This document shows, one piece after another, positions 36,091-45,432 of a DNA stretch of 64,000 nt. Position 1 is the first letter of the stretch. Each line of letters begins with the position of its first letter. Source of the stretch: Paenibacillus aquistagni (GTDB lineage Bacteria; Bacillota; Bacilli; Paenibacillales; Paenibacillaceae). Position numbers and translations under genes: made by a program. Under the pieces are notes generated by a model. That model saw nothing but the letters and a program-made list of their open reading frames with translations, was not told the DNA's origin and did no database searches. The stretch covers positions 62,001-126,000 of the forward strand of contig NZ_FXAZ01000005.1 in assembly GCF_900177815.1 (NCBI RefSeq). The letters run 5' to 3'.

Positions 36091-37500
36091 CTACAGCCAT
36101 TTATAAATCTTATGGGGATTATCCTGCTTCGGTGTCAGTGGCACGCGATATCTGTCCCCTTCAGGCACATGCTTCTCATCAGGCAGCACACCTGATGTAA
36201 TCGTTACTTTTGTCCCCATAGGCACGAGGTCGAACAACTCCTCTACATCCTCACGCAGCATCCTTACGCATCCTAGCGATTGATCCTGGCCCATGCTCTC
36301 TGGTTCGTCCGTTCCATGGATGGCGTATAAGGTGTCCGATAGCGTCATTCCTCTGCTCCCAAAGGCCCCCGTTGCACTTCCATTAGGATTCACGACTTTC
36401 TCCGAGATCACAAACTCGCCTTCTGGCGTCCGCTTTCCACCAAGGCCCACCTCATAATTGCGGAGAATCTGATCCCCGCTAATGATTGCCAGCCGATGAT
36501 TGGCCTTATCGACAACGATGCGCAGCGGCCCGCCAAATGGATGGGTGCTTGAAGCAGGATGTTCCTTCCAAAGCTCCTCGCCGCCTTTTTCCGTCAGAGG
36601 TGCGCCGAATGCTTTCCATTCCGCATAAGCCTTTTCGTAATACGGAATAAGAAGCTTGTCCACTCCAGCAATCGTATTGTTCGGATAGCCTGCTGCCAGC
36701 TGATGAAGATCAGAAGGCGGTTTTTTTCCAAGCGTCAGAACCGCCGACAGAATTGATCTCGCCTGCATCATCCGCTCTTGATCCTCTGCCCAGCTTTGCG
36801 CCTTGATTTTGCTCTTCGCCCGCTCCTCCTCGCATTCACAATCCGCTTGCTGCAGCTGTGTTACCTGCGAGATACGCTTCTTATCGGTTGCCTGCAGCGC
36901 ATATACAGGCTGCGGCTGCTGCGTCCAGAGCTTCCACCGCCCTGCATCGTCTTGTTCAACGATTAGGGAAGAGGCATCAGCGCTTATCCTCTCCTGCAGC
37001 AGCTTCGCCAACAGCTCACCTTGTTTGCCCGCAGCCCCCTTGACCGATAAGTAGATATGGTCCTGAACGGCCACATTCGGCTTTTCCACTTCTACCATAT
37101 CCTTTGGATCTTCCACCTGCTTCACTGGGCTCATAGAGGGCGCATCTGCATCACTTGTGATCAGGATTGTTCCCATAATAAGCAAGAAGAGTGCTGTAGC
37201 AATAGTGCGCATGATGAGCTTCTGCCGTCTTTTCTTGTCCTGCTTCCATAGAACGATCTGCTGTCGCTTCTCTCTTGCCTCAGCTTCCATCTCCGCTGGC
37301 AGCGGCTCATTTTCAAACGCCTTATAGATATCGCCTGCTTCATTGAAGCAGTATTTCGCTTTATTCAGCTCTCCCATTCGTTCATACTCTTTGCCAAGCA
37401 AGTACCACGCCATCCGACTGTCTGGGTGGGATTCCACGTATTTCTTCATATAGGCTTGATCTTTAGCAGAGAATCCGGCATCCTCCTGCCTCTTGTTCAT
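36091..37500 (-). CDS. Membrane-anchored L,D-transpeptidase (YkuD)
   Basis: A 469-residue protein. The first ~85 residues form a TPR-like cytoplasmic helical domain (SRMAWYLLGKEYERMGELNKA), then comes one membrane helix (about 95-115), an extracytoplasmic linker region, and a C-terminal YkuD domain with the catalytic H-x-S-x-GC-x-R block (HGTDEPESMGQDQSLGC, Cys near 411). It should form 3-3 crosslinks or attach proteins to peptidoglycan. It is last of four genes on this strand; the NHL-protein gene ends 31 bp upstream. Confidence 0.88.
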   Translation of the reverse strand: MNKRQEDAGFSAKDQAYMKKYVESHPDSRMAWYLLGKEYERMGELNKAKYCFNEAGDIYKAFENEPLPAEMEAEAREKRQQIVLWKQDKKRRQKLIMRTIATALFLLIMGTILITSDADAPSMSPVKQVEDPKDMVEVEKPNVAVQDHIYLSVKGAAGKQGELLAKLLQERISADASSLIVEQDDAGRWKLWTQQPQPVYALQATDKKRISQVTQLQQADCECEEERAKSKIKAQSWAEDQERMMQARSILSAVLTLGKKPPSDLHQLAAGYPNNTIAGVDKLLIPYYEKAYAEWKAFGAPLTEKGGEELWKEHPASSTHPFGGPLRIVVDKANHRLAIISGDQILRNYEVGLGGKRTPEGEFVISEKVVNPNGSATGAFGSRGMTLSDTLYAIHGTDEPESMGQDQSLGCVRMLREDVEELFDLVPMGTKVTITSGVLPDEKHVPEGDRYRVPLTPKQDNPHKIYKWL

Positions 37501-37531
37501 GTTAGCCCTCCTGCTGATCCATGGTCTACCC

Positions 37532-39280
37532 TTATTGCTTCAGCGATGCTGCAGATGAATGCCTGATCATTTTTACATGTGCAGCATCACGAACAACGAT
37601 TGTGTCTAGAGCTTGAATCCAATCTACTCGGAATCCGAACTCCTCGGCAAAAAATCGAACAGGCACGTACAATCTTCCTTTGATAAGCAGCGGAGCCTGA
37701 TCCATCATTATCGCTTCCGACTTGCTCCCTACTTGCCGTACTGCCTCTCGTTCATTCGGTTCAAAATGATAGGCTGTCTCTCCTGCTGACAGCTTCGCCT
37801 TTCCATCGGATGCATCCCAAGCCGAAGAGAGACCAATGGCATCCCCCAATGCCCGAATCGGAAGATAGGTTCTTCCTTCATGCAATAGTGGTGGCGCATC
37901 ACTAACAATCAACTGCTGATTGTATACAAGCAGCGGTCTCTTTTCTACGCCTGCTGCCAGTTGATCCAATGCCTGCTCAGGAAGCTGATAGTGCTTCAAG
38001 ATCCGAATGGCACTGTTGAAGGAATCGGTTATGGCAATCGCACCATTTGGAAGTACCGCCACTCCTGTCGGCTCATGCAGCAATGCTTGTGAAGCAATGC
38101 CGTCTTGATATCCTGCTGTAGTACTGCTCCCTGCTATGGTGTAAACACGCTTGTCTCGAATTAATCGTATCGCATGATTGTTGCGATCCGCCACCACGAG
38201 ACTCCCGTCTTGCAGCTCTGCAAGTCCAACAGGATAATGAAACCACGCCTCACTTGCTGCCCCATCTCTGTAGCCAGGCGGTGCATATAAGCTGTTCTTC
38301 GCATACCATTGAGATGAGCTGAACCGATTGCCGCCAGCGATCGTGGACACCTGCCGCTTCTTAAGATCGATTTGACGGATACGCTGGTTGCCTGAATCAC
38401 TAATAATCAGTGTCCCATCCTGAGCAACGATAATCGCTGAAGGCTCGTTGAACTTTGCTTGTTCCAATGCGCCATCCTTATAATCACCCGCAGCTGCAAT
38501 AGCCCCCTTCGAATATTCGACAATTCGATCTGTTGGTGCGGTCAGCGTGACCACTTTTCCGGTTGAATCAATGCTTCGAATCACATGATTCAAAGAGTCC
38601 GCAACATAAAGCGTTCCATCCTCGGCAAGCGCGATGCCGTGCGGTGAATGGAACCGAGCCTTGGCGCCCACTCCATCCTGCAAGCCAGCAAGTCCGTCTC
38701 CTGCTATTGTTGTTACGTTGCCCATCGGGTCAATTTTGCGAATCACATGATTGCCTGAATCTGCTACGTATACCGTTCCATCCTGCGCCTGCACGATAGC
38801 CGAGGGCTCATTGAACAAGGCAGTAGCAGCCTTGCTGTCATGCCAGCCGCCGTGTGGCAGTCCTGTGTCAAGGGGACCGAGCCACGCTCCAGCGATAGAA
38901 GTTGTCCCCTGCATCGTCCATTTGCGGATGATATGGTTGCCCGTATCTGCCACAAGCAATGAGCCATCCGCTGCAGCGAACAAGCCAGAAGGATTGCGAT
39001 AAGCTGCCCGATCAACGCTGCCATCACGATAGCCCGGCGCTCCTATACCCGTCAATGAATCCATTTCATACCATTCTGGTGACTGCAGCCAATCCTTCGC
39101 ATCGAATCTAGGCGATTTCATCACAGAGAGTGTATCGGTCTTATTAGGTTTAGCGGCAGAAGCAGCGATGGCCCGCCCGCCTCCAAACATGCCATGTACC
39201 GCTGCTGCTTGAACAATGATAAGCATACAAACGAGTGACAAGCATCGTTTAAACCATTGATGATGCAACCATCTATTCAT
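37532..39280 (-). CDS. Secreted NHL-repeat protein with copper-amine-oxidase-type stalk domain
   Basis: A 582-residue protein with a signal peptide (hydrophobic core about 12-28 and AIAASA near a cleavage site). From about 75 to 430 it carries six or so NHL repeats of the type GSLLVADTGNHIIRKW, which should fold as a beta-propeller. The C-terminus (about 450-565) has two copper-amine-oxidase N1-like stalk repeats (LLHEGRTYLPIRAL and LLIKGRLYVPVRFF), common in Paenibacillus surface proteins. Function unknown; a wall-associated binding or sensory role is likely. Confidence 0.85.
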   Translation of the reverse strand: MNRWLHHQWFKRCLSLVCMLIIVQAAAVHGMFGGGRAIAASAAKPNKTDTLSVMKSPRFDAKDWLQSPEWYEMDSLTGIGAPGYRDGSVDRAAYRNPSGLFAAADGSLLVADTGNHIIRKWTMQGTTSIAGAWLGPLDTGLPHGGWHDSKAATALFNEPSAIVQAQDGTVYVADSGNHVIRKIDPMGNVTTIAGDGLAGLQDGVGAKARFHSPHGIALAEDGTLYVADSLNHVIRSIDSTGKVVTLTAPTDRIVEYSKGAIAAAGDYKDGALEQAKFNEPSAIIVAQDGTLIISDSGNQRIRQIDLKKRQVSTIAGGNRFSSSQWYAKNSLYAPPGYRDGAASEAWFHYPVGLAELQDGSLVVADRNNHAIRLIRDKRVYTIAGSSTTAGYQDGIASQALLHEPTGVAVLPNGAIAITDSFNSAIRILKHYQLPEQALDQLAAGVEKRPLLVYNQQLIVSDAPPLLHEGRTYLPIRALGDAIGLSSAWDASDGKAKLSAGETAYHFEPNEREAVRQVGSKSEAIMMDQAPLLIKGRLYVPVRFFAEEFGFRVDWIQALDTIVVRDAAHVKMIRHSSAASLKQ

Positions 39281-39337
39281 ACTCTTACTGCTCCTTATCC
39301 TGTACCCGCTCCAAATAGATAACGAGATGTGTAGTTG

Positions 39338-41242
39338 TTAAGGTTGTTGGATCGGTATAGCCAATTGATCCTTTGAAGCATGTGCTTCGATTAGCTTTCC
39401 GGCGGCATCATACATTTTAACGTCCTTGATGGAGATTACCAGCTTCGCTTCCTGAAGCGCTGTCACGGGAAGGGATAGAAGCACATCGCCATTTTCAAGC
39501 GACACTGCGCCAGCGCTCGTCTTCAGCACCCGATAAACCAGTTGTTTACCATCAGGCCTCATCTGATCAACTGCTGAGGAGGAGGCATGTTCAGCAGCCG
39601 TAAAGGCAATGCCCAGCTTCCCATTGGCTCCGTGTCTATATTTTTTCTTGTCTGGGCCTGTCAGTTCGATCATATCCCAATCTCCGCCTGCAACCTCAAA
39701 AGTTAATTCTACAGCACTTACCTGCGGGGGCGCATCAAACCTTGCCAGCAGCACATTAACCATAACCCGACTTCCAGCAGTTGCATCCTTAGAATTGGTG
39801 CCAAGTTCAATGACGTTAGCCGGTTTCGGTTCTGGCTCTGGTTCCGGTTCTGGTTCCGGATCAGGATTTTCCGGCTTGCCGCCGTTTCCATCGCCTCCAC
39901 CAGTGGAGGTTTCTCCCGTTCCGCCTCCGGAATCGCTGCATGCATAATAGGCGGATGCATGTGTGCACAGCTCCTCATTAGCGGTCAGTCGATCCTTCTC
40001 ATACTGCAGCTTCTCTTGGGCGCTGAGGCGGTCCTTATATTTCTCTTCAAGCTCGGCCTGCGCTTTTTGATCAAGTTCCTTCTGATTCTGTAGACGCTGC
40101 TGCCAGGCAGCCTCCAGCTCTTTTGTCAGCTGTCCCAGCCGATCAGACATGTCAACCTTAACCGACTCCTGCTCTATTAGCTGTATGTTCTGCTGCATCG
40201 AACGCTCATCATCTGTCAGCTTAAGCGTGATATGATTCGCATTCAGCCCTGCCTCCTTCAGCCAGCTTGTCAACACCGGCTTTGAGACCACTCCATTCGC
40301 TTCCGCCTTAAGCATAACTGCGCCTATCATATAGTCGATATTATGCTTAGCACGCTCTAGAAGCTCCTCTGTTATCGATGTAGCACTTCCGTCCTTTCCA
40401 AGCTCCGCATACGATTGTAAAGAAGGTGAAGAGAAATCAGGGGACTCTGCAAATGCCTTCGTCCACTTTTCCCACAGCTGATTATTCTCCTCCACGGCAT
40501 CTTGATAGCCTGCAGCCATCGCTTCAATCATAGCCGCATCCTTCTCATTAGCGAGCAGCGCGGGATCTATGTAGCTGATAAATGCACGAACATGGCCGTT
40601 ATCTGCTTGTCTTGGAATAAATAAAGCAGATTGTGCCGGATATACCTTGAGCTGATCCAGCATAAGCATAGACTGATCCCCATAGGAGGACTTAGTGTGA
40701 TGGTTTAGCTCTTGGACAGGGTAGCGCACTTCTACAACCCCCGCTGCCACCTGCAGTCGAGAACGGCCATCTGCTGGGCTCACATGCACGCCAAACTGAG
40801 TACCACGAACAGCCATCACCGTAGTAGGCGTCTCCAGCTCAAATCTAGCATCCGCACCTGCTGCAGACTTCACCTTCAGCCATGCAGATCCTGACCACAC
40901 ACTAATCTTCGTCTTGATTCCTTTTTCACTCTTCAACGAAGCAAAGGTAACGTCCGAGTCCTCTCCAATTGTTACTGTATCTTCTTTGTCTCCACCAACA
41001 AGCTGCAGGACAACTTTGGATTCCGCGCCTGTTACGATTCGGTCTCCTTCATTAATGCTCATTTTTTTGAAAACCTGAATGGCTTTTTTGCTTCCTGTCT
41101 TTGTGACCGAAGCTTTTCCTTTCCAGTCTGTTACAACGGCGGCCCGGACAAGCTTATCCTGCGCCATTATCTGATGAGGCTGTACGCCAAATAGGATCGG
41201 CATAATCAACAGCAAGACGGCAATGTAACGTGTCGCTCTCAT
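39338..41242 (-). CDS. Secreted FecR-domain protein with coiled coil and cohesin-like C-terminus
   Basis: About 634 residues. The signal peptide is clear when ATG 41242 is used (GAGGAGG 6 nt upstream); an in-frame extension to 41332 has none. The FecR domain (about 30-160) shows VTDWKGKASV, INEGDRIVTGAESKV and TPTTVMAVRGTQFGVHV. A Gln/Glu/Lys-rich coiled coil (about 350-430) and a Pro-Glu linker (EPEPEPEPEPKP) lead to a cohesin- or Ig-like domain (about 480-630). No sigma/anti-sigma partner is adjacent; the upstream gene is the CHASE2 cyclase. Confidence 0.83.
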   Translation of the reverse strand: MRATRYIAVLLLIMPILFGVQPHQIMAQDKLVRAAVVTDWKGKASVTKTGSKKAIQVFKKMSINEGDRIVTGAESKVVLQLVGGDKEDTVTIGEDSDVTFASLKSEKGIKTKISVWSGSAWLKVKSAAGADARFELETPTTVMAVRGTQFGVHVSPADGRSRLQVAAGVVEVRYPVQELNHHTKSSYGDQSMLMLDQLKVYPAQSALFIPRQADNGHVRAFISYIDPALLANEKDAAMIEAMAAGYQDAVEENNQLWEKWTKAFAESPDFSSPSLQSYAELGKDGSATSITEELLERAKHNIDYMIGAVMLKAEANGVVSKPVLTSWLKEAGLNANHITLKLTDDERSMQQNIQLIEQESVKVDMSDRLGQLTKELEAAWQQRLQNQKELDQKAQAELEEKYKDRLSAQEKLQYEKDRLTANEELCTHASAYYACSDSGGGTGETSTGGGDGNGGKPENPDPEPEPEPEPEPKPANVIELGTNSKDATAGSRVMVNVLLARFDAPPQVSAVELTFEVAGGDWDMIELTGPDKKKYRHGANGKLGIAFTAAEHASSSAVDQMRPDGKQLVYRVLKTSAGAVSLENGDVLLSLPVTALQEAKLVISIKDVKMYDAAGKLIEAHASKDQLAIPIQQP

Positions 41243-41328
41243 CACAGACCTCCTCTCTTCATGTTTATCGGCAATGAATGGTTTTCGTTCAAGTTTTTGA
41301 ATAGCGAACAAATTCTGAATGACAGTAT

Positions 41329-43176
41329 TCATCGTTTTCCAAGGAGCTCACTTAATTCCATCGGTTCCGACTTCCCTTTAAGCTCCACCCTTCCAATTGA
41401 GTGTAATTCATAGGCTGACTCTAATCTTGCAGCCGCTTTTGGCCCAATGACAATTCTCCCAGGCAAAGCCTTACCTTCAAGTCTTGCAGCAACATTGACG
41501 GTGTCGCCGATTGCCGTATAATCCATCCGAAGCGACTCCGACCCAATATTTCCCACTACCGCTTCGCCGCACTCAAGCCCTATCCCAAATTGTATTCCAC
41601 GCCCATATTCTGCTTCCATATCTGCTGTCCACTTTTCAGCCAGCCGAGTCAATTCTAAGGCTGCATCCGCTGCAAATTCGACATGGCTCTCCAGTCGCTG
41701 AGGCGCACCAAATATCGCCATTACGCCATCTCCCAAAAATTTGTCAAGCGTACCCTGGTGTCGGAATACAGTTTCTGTACACATATGCAGATAACGGTTG
41801 AGAATAGAGAGCGTTTCTTCCGGAGAAAGCTGTTCAGCAAGCGGAGTGAAGGACCTGATATCGATAAACATCACGGTGATATCCATACGGACTCCCCCTG
41901 GCTTAATCGGGTCCTTAGAGGCCAATAAAGCAGTAACGACATCCGGGGAAACATAGCGTCCAAACAAATGCGTCACGTGTTTGCGAAGAGCGCGTTCATC
42001 ACTGCTCTTTTTTGCCGTAACGACGACAAATCCAGCTAGTATCCCTAACAAACCATATAAGAACGGAATATAGGTATCGGTTAGATAAAAGCACATATAC
42101 CCTATACTCATATATAATAAGATAATTAACCCGAAGCTGATATAGGTCTTGAAGCCTTTAAAATAAGCCGCTGAAATAGAAGCAAGCAGCGTAATGATAA
42201 AGATCATGATCAGGCCGACCATAGGGTTTATCTCTTGATAATAGTCGTGCTCAAGCAGTGATTGAATCATGTTCGCATGAATCTCTAATCCGAATAAAGG
42301 AATAGATCGGCTCACCGGTGTAAGATGTCGATCACCTAACGTCTGTGAATAGGGGCCTAGTAAGACGATCGTATCCTTGTAATAGTTAGGATCAATATGG
42401 CCTAGTAAAACATCGGAAAACGATTGGCGATCATATCCTCTAAGCGCCCCTTTAATCGAATCATAGGCAGTAGAGTAATAATCAATGCGAACTTGATAGC
42501 GATCATTCGTTGGAATGATGCGGTTGCCCTGAATCCAAACTTTTTTGTCTGCATCCCATATGATCTGTTCTCTCTTCTCTAAAAGCGCGTTCGCAAGTCG
42601 AACGCTTAGCGCTGGAATCATGTTTCCCTCTTCATCAGGAAGCCCGAGCGTCAATCTTCGAATGATGCCATCTTGATCCTGCATCACATTGACATGGCCA
42701 AGCTGATTCTTGTCAGCTCCAATCGTGCTGGCAGGTCGATCCAAACGCTCGATCTCAAGGGAATGCTTATCTTTTTGAAGCAGCGGAAAGACTGCTTGAA
42801 CAGGAACATAGATGGAAGGCCAACGCTTCATCACCTCAGATAATCGTTGATCATCTTGCGCATCTGCGGACGGTTCCAAGAGCAGCAGGTCGATCGCGAC
42901 AGCTTTTGCCCCTGCTGACATCAGTTCATCCGCCACATCCGCATATAACGATCTCGGCCAGGGAAAGCTCCCCAGTGTCTGCAGTGATTCATCATCAATG
43001 ACAATCATTTTGATTCGATCATCAGGCAGCCGTTCTTCTTCGGACTTAAGCAGCAGCACATCTCGAAAGGCATTCTCGGTAACTTGCAGAATGCCGCCTG
43101 ATCCCCCTATGTATAATCCTCCTAATATGAGCGTTATCAAACAAGCTATTATAATAGGAAATGTTTTTGTGTGCAT
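41329..43176 (-). CDS. CHASE2-domain class III adenylate cyclase-like sensor
   Basis: 615 residues from ATG 43176 (GGGAG 6 nt upstream). Helix 1 (about 7-25), an extracytoplasmic CHASE2 domain (about 40-315), three helices (about 319-390), a FGRYVSPDVVTALL linker and a C-terminal cyclase. Catalytic residues are complete: metal Asp 439 and 483, substrate Lys 479, Thr 554, and transition-state Asn 561 and Arg 565. Lys/Thr is the class IIIb adenylate cyclase pair, found in bicarbonate-responsive enzymes. The product should be cAMP, which is unusual in bacilli. First gene of the four-gene run. Confidence 0.9.
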   Translation of the reverse strand: MHTKTFPIIIACLITLILGGLYIGGSGGILQVTENAFRDVLLLKSEEERLPDDRIKMIVIDDESLQTLGSFPWPRSLYADVADELMSAGAKAVAIDLLLLEPSADAQDDQRLSEVMKRWPSIYVPVQAVFPLLQKDKHSLEIERLDRPASTIGADKNQLGHVNVMQDQDGIIRRLTLGLPDEEGNMIPALSVRLANALLEKREQIIWDADKKVWIQGNRIIPTNDRYQVRIDYYSTAYDSIKGALRGYDRQSFSDVLLGHIDPNYYKDTIVLLGPYSQTLGDRHLTPVSRSIPLFGLEIHANMIQSLLEHDYYQEINPMVGLIMIFIITLLASISAAYFKGFKTYISFGLIILLYMSIGYMCFYLTDTYIPFLYGLLGILAGFVVVTAKKSSDERALRKHVTHLFGRYVSPDVVTALLASKDPIKPGGVRMDITVMFIDIRSFTPLAEQLSPEETLSILNRYLHMCTETVFRHQGTLDKFLGDGVMAIFGAPQRLESHVEFAADAALELTRLAEKWTADMEAEYGRGIQFGIGLECGEAVVGNIGSESLRMDYTAIGDTVNVAARLEGKALPGRIVIGPKAAARLESAYELHSIGRVELKGKSEPMELSELLGKR

Positions 43177-43287
43177 ATCCATCTCCCTTCTTTTATCTAT
43201 TTCATTGTAATGGCTATATAGGAAATTTAAAACTACAAGATTCGAAGCCGCACTGCATAACGTGACAATTTTCTCATTGGATTCGAC

Positions 43288-43312
43288 AAAAAAACCCCCG
43301 CTTCACGCGGGA
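43288..43312 (-). terminator. Terminator of the ferredoxin gene
   Basis: On the minus strand CCCGC / GCGGG (43297-43311) followed by GGTTTTTTT. Confidence 0.87.
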
Positions 43313-43384
43313 GTTTCTTCGCTTGTTGGTTGTGTTGGTTGATCTCTATATATCATGACAAATCATCATGTAGATAATAACGAA

Positions 43385-43636
<252 letters not shown>

Positions 43637-43808
43637 TTAACTACGATCTACTTTCTCGTTCCTCCGTAATCACTATAATACAAAGATGGTGGAAATTCAA
43701 ACGATTTTCCTTGACAAATCAGGGTCTATTCCGTGTGAGAACGGATTAATTGAGATGCATGTAAATCCATTTTTTACCACATATTGATTAGAGACAACAT
43801 TTATCCCG

Positions 43809-45128
43809 TTATGTCTCCTTTTTATTATCTTGCTCCCATTCCCTCAAAAAATCTGTTTCCAGAGATGTCCCGCGCCGTTTATGGTTGCGAAGCAATACTG
43901 ACGGATCATCACCCAGCATGCCGAGCGTAACGAGCGAATTCTCACCATACTTGTCCCTTATTTTGTCCATCGTTTCATTTAATTTATCTTTTTTCGGCTG
44001 CTCTTCATAATCAAATAAATCCAGTTGGACTGCTGCTTCTTCCTTTATCACTAAATTCTGGCCCGTGATGCCCAGCAATCGAATAGGCTCTCCATGCTTC
44101 CAATGCCTGTGATACAAGCGCAAGGCTTCTTCCAGCATTCTGTTGCGGTCGTCCGTTGGCGTTTCGAGTGTCACAGATCGAGTAATCGTCTTCATGTCCG
44201 GGGACCGAATCGTTAGCTGGATCGTGTGGGCAAGCACATGCTGCCTGCGGATTCGCCTAGTCACCTGATCCGCAAGATTAAGCAGCACTCGCTTCACATC
44301 CTCCTCCGTATCCACATCTGCGGGAAGCGTTGTTGAATGTCCGATGGACTTGGCCGCTTCTCGTTCCGGCTTTACTTCTCCGTCATCTATTCCGTTCGCC
44401 GCCTGCTTCATCGCATGCCCATATGTCCCAAAGGCGTGCACAAGTCTATCCTCATCCGTTTTGGCAAGCTCCCCAATCGTTCGTATGCCCATACGTTCAA
44501 GCTTAGCAGCTGTTTTCTTCCCTACCCCGAACAATTCGCCACACGGTCGATGCCACATGAGCTTCGGCACTTCTCGAATTCTAAGCACGGTGATTCCATT
44601 TGGCTTCTTCATATCCGAGGCCATCTTGGCGAGCAGCTTATTGGGAGCTATGCCGATGGAGCATGGAATCAATAGCTGTTCACGAATCCGGCCCTGAAGC
44701 TCCTTAGCAATATCCAAGGGTGTGCCAAAGCTTTTTGAGCCCGTAATATCCAGATAGCATTCATCAATAGATACCGGCTCCACCAGCGGTGTGTACGATC
44801 TCGCTATTTCTAGAAAGGCCCTTGAATAGGTACGATACAAATCAAAATCCGGCCTAATGAGGATGAGATCGGGACAAAGCTGAGTAGCTTGTCTTACTGT
44901 CATTCCCGTCTTCACTCCAACTGCGCGAGCTGCATAGGAGCATGTCACGACGATGCCTTTTCTTAGCTCTGTACTCCCAGCGACAGCAGTAGGCTTCCTG
45001 TGATATTGTTCAGGATCCTCAGCCTCATGAACAGAACAGTAAAAAGCGTTCATGTCCAAGTGAAGAATCACTCTTCCCTTCGCTGGATAGTAACGCTTCA
45101 CATCGACAACCGATTCATCCGCACTCAT
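43809..45128 (-). CDS. dinB: DNA polymerase IV (Y family)
   Basis: About 440 residues. The palm motif VILHLDMNAFYCSV, the catalytic VSIDECYLD, the helix-hairpin-helix FGVGKKTAAKLERMGI and the little-finger domain follow the family order. QLDLFDY near the C-terminus is a beta-clamp-binding motif. It performs error-prone translesion synthesis. ATG 45128 has GGAGG 8 nt upstream; ATGs at 45149/45146 lie right on that purine tract. No LexA box was identified by eye. Confidence 0.93.
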   Translation of the reverse strand: MSADESVVDVKRYYPAKGRVILHLDMNAFYCSVHEAEDPEQYHRKPTAVAGSTELRKGIVVTCSYAARAVGVKTGMTVRQATQLCPDLILIRPDFDLYRTYSRAFLEIARSYTPLVEPVSIDECYLDITGSKSFGTPLDIAKELQGRIREQLLIPCSIGIAPNKLLAKMASDMKKPNGITVLRIREVPKLMWHRPCGELFGVGKKTAAKLERMGIRTIGELAKTDEDRLVHAFGTYGHAMKQAANGIDDGEVKPEREAAKSIGHSTTLPADVDTEEDVKRVLLNLADQVTRRIRRQHVLAHTIQLTIRSPDMKTITRSVTLETPTDDRNRMLEEALRLYHRHWKHGEPIRLLGITGQNLVIKEEAAVQLDLFDYEEQPKKDKLNETMDKIRDKYGENSLVTLGMLGDDPSVLLRNHKRRGTSLETDFLREWEQDNKKET

Positions 45129-45369
45129 CTCTTCTTCCTCCATCATCACCTTCTTTTCTTATTTTACCATAATAAAAGGATCAAGTTCTTCCAATAATGC
45201 TAATCATGCCTTCATCCAGCATCACACTTCTCACTTTCCTAGCGTATGCCAATCATCTTAAAGAGCATGAAAGCGATTTTCTCCTATTGAACATTATATA
45301 AACATGTCACACTTGTTATGCTCTTGTCCGCGAAGTTCTGAAACTTCCACTATACAAGCCAAAATCCGA

Positions 45370-45378
45370 TGCTATAAT
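45370..45378 (+). promoter_or_regulatory. Extended -10 promoter of cimA
   Basis: TGC-TATAAT gives an extended -10 element about 55 bp before the cimA ATG. An imperfect CodY-like palindrome (GAAGTTC-T-GAAACTT, 45332-45346, 11 of 15 consensus positions by eye) lies just upstream, a reasonable regulator for this pathway. Confidence 0.5.
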
Positions 45379-45432
45379 AGGAAAATAAAACTTACCATAT
45401 TCATCCACACTTCAAAAAAGGAGGGCCATCTC

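Noticed and set aside
39800-39870. Short tandem repeat region
   Set aside because: Encodes the Pro-Glu linker of the FecR protein; a protein-level repeat, not a DNA element.
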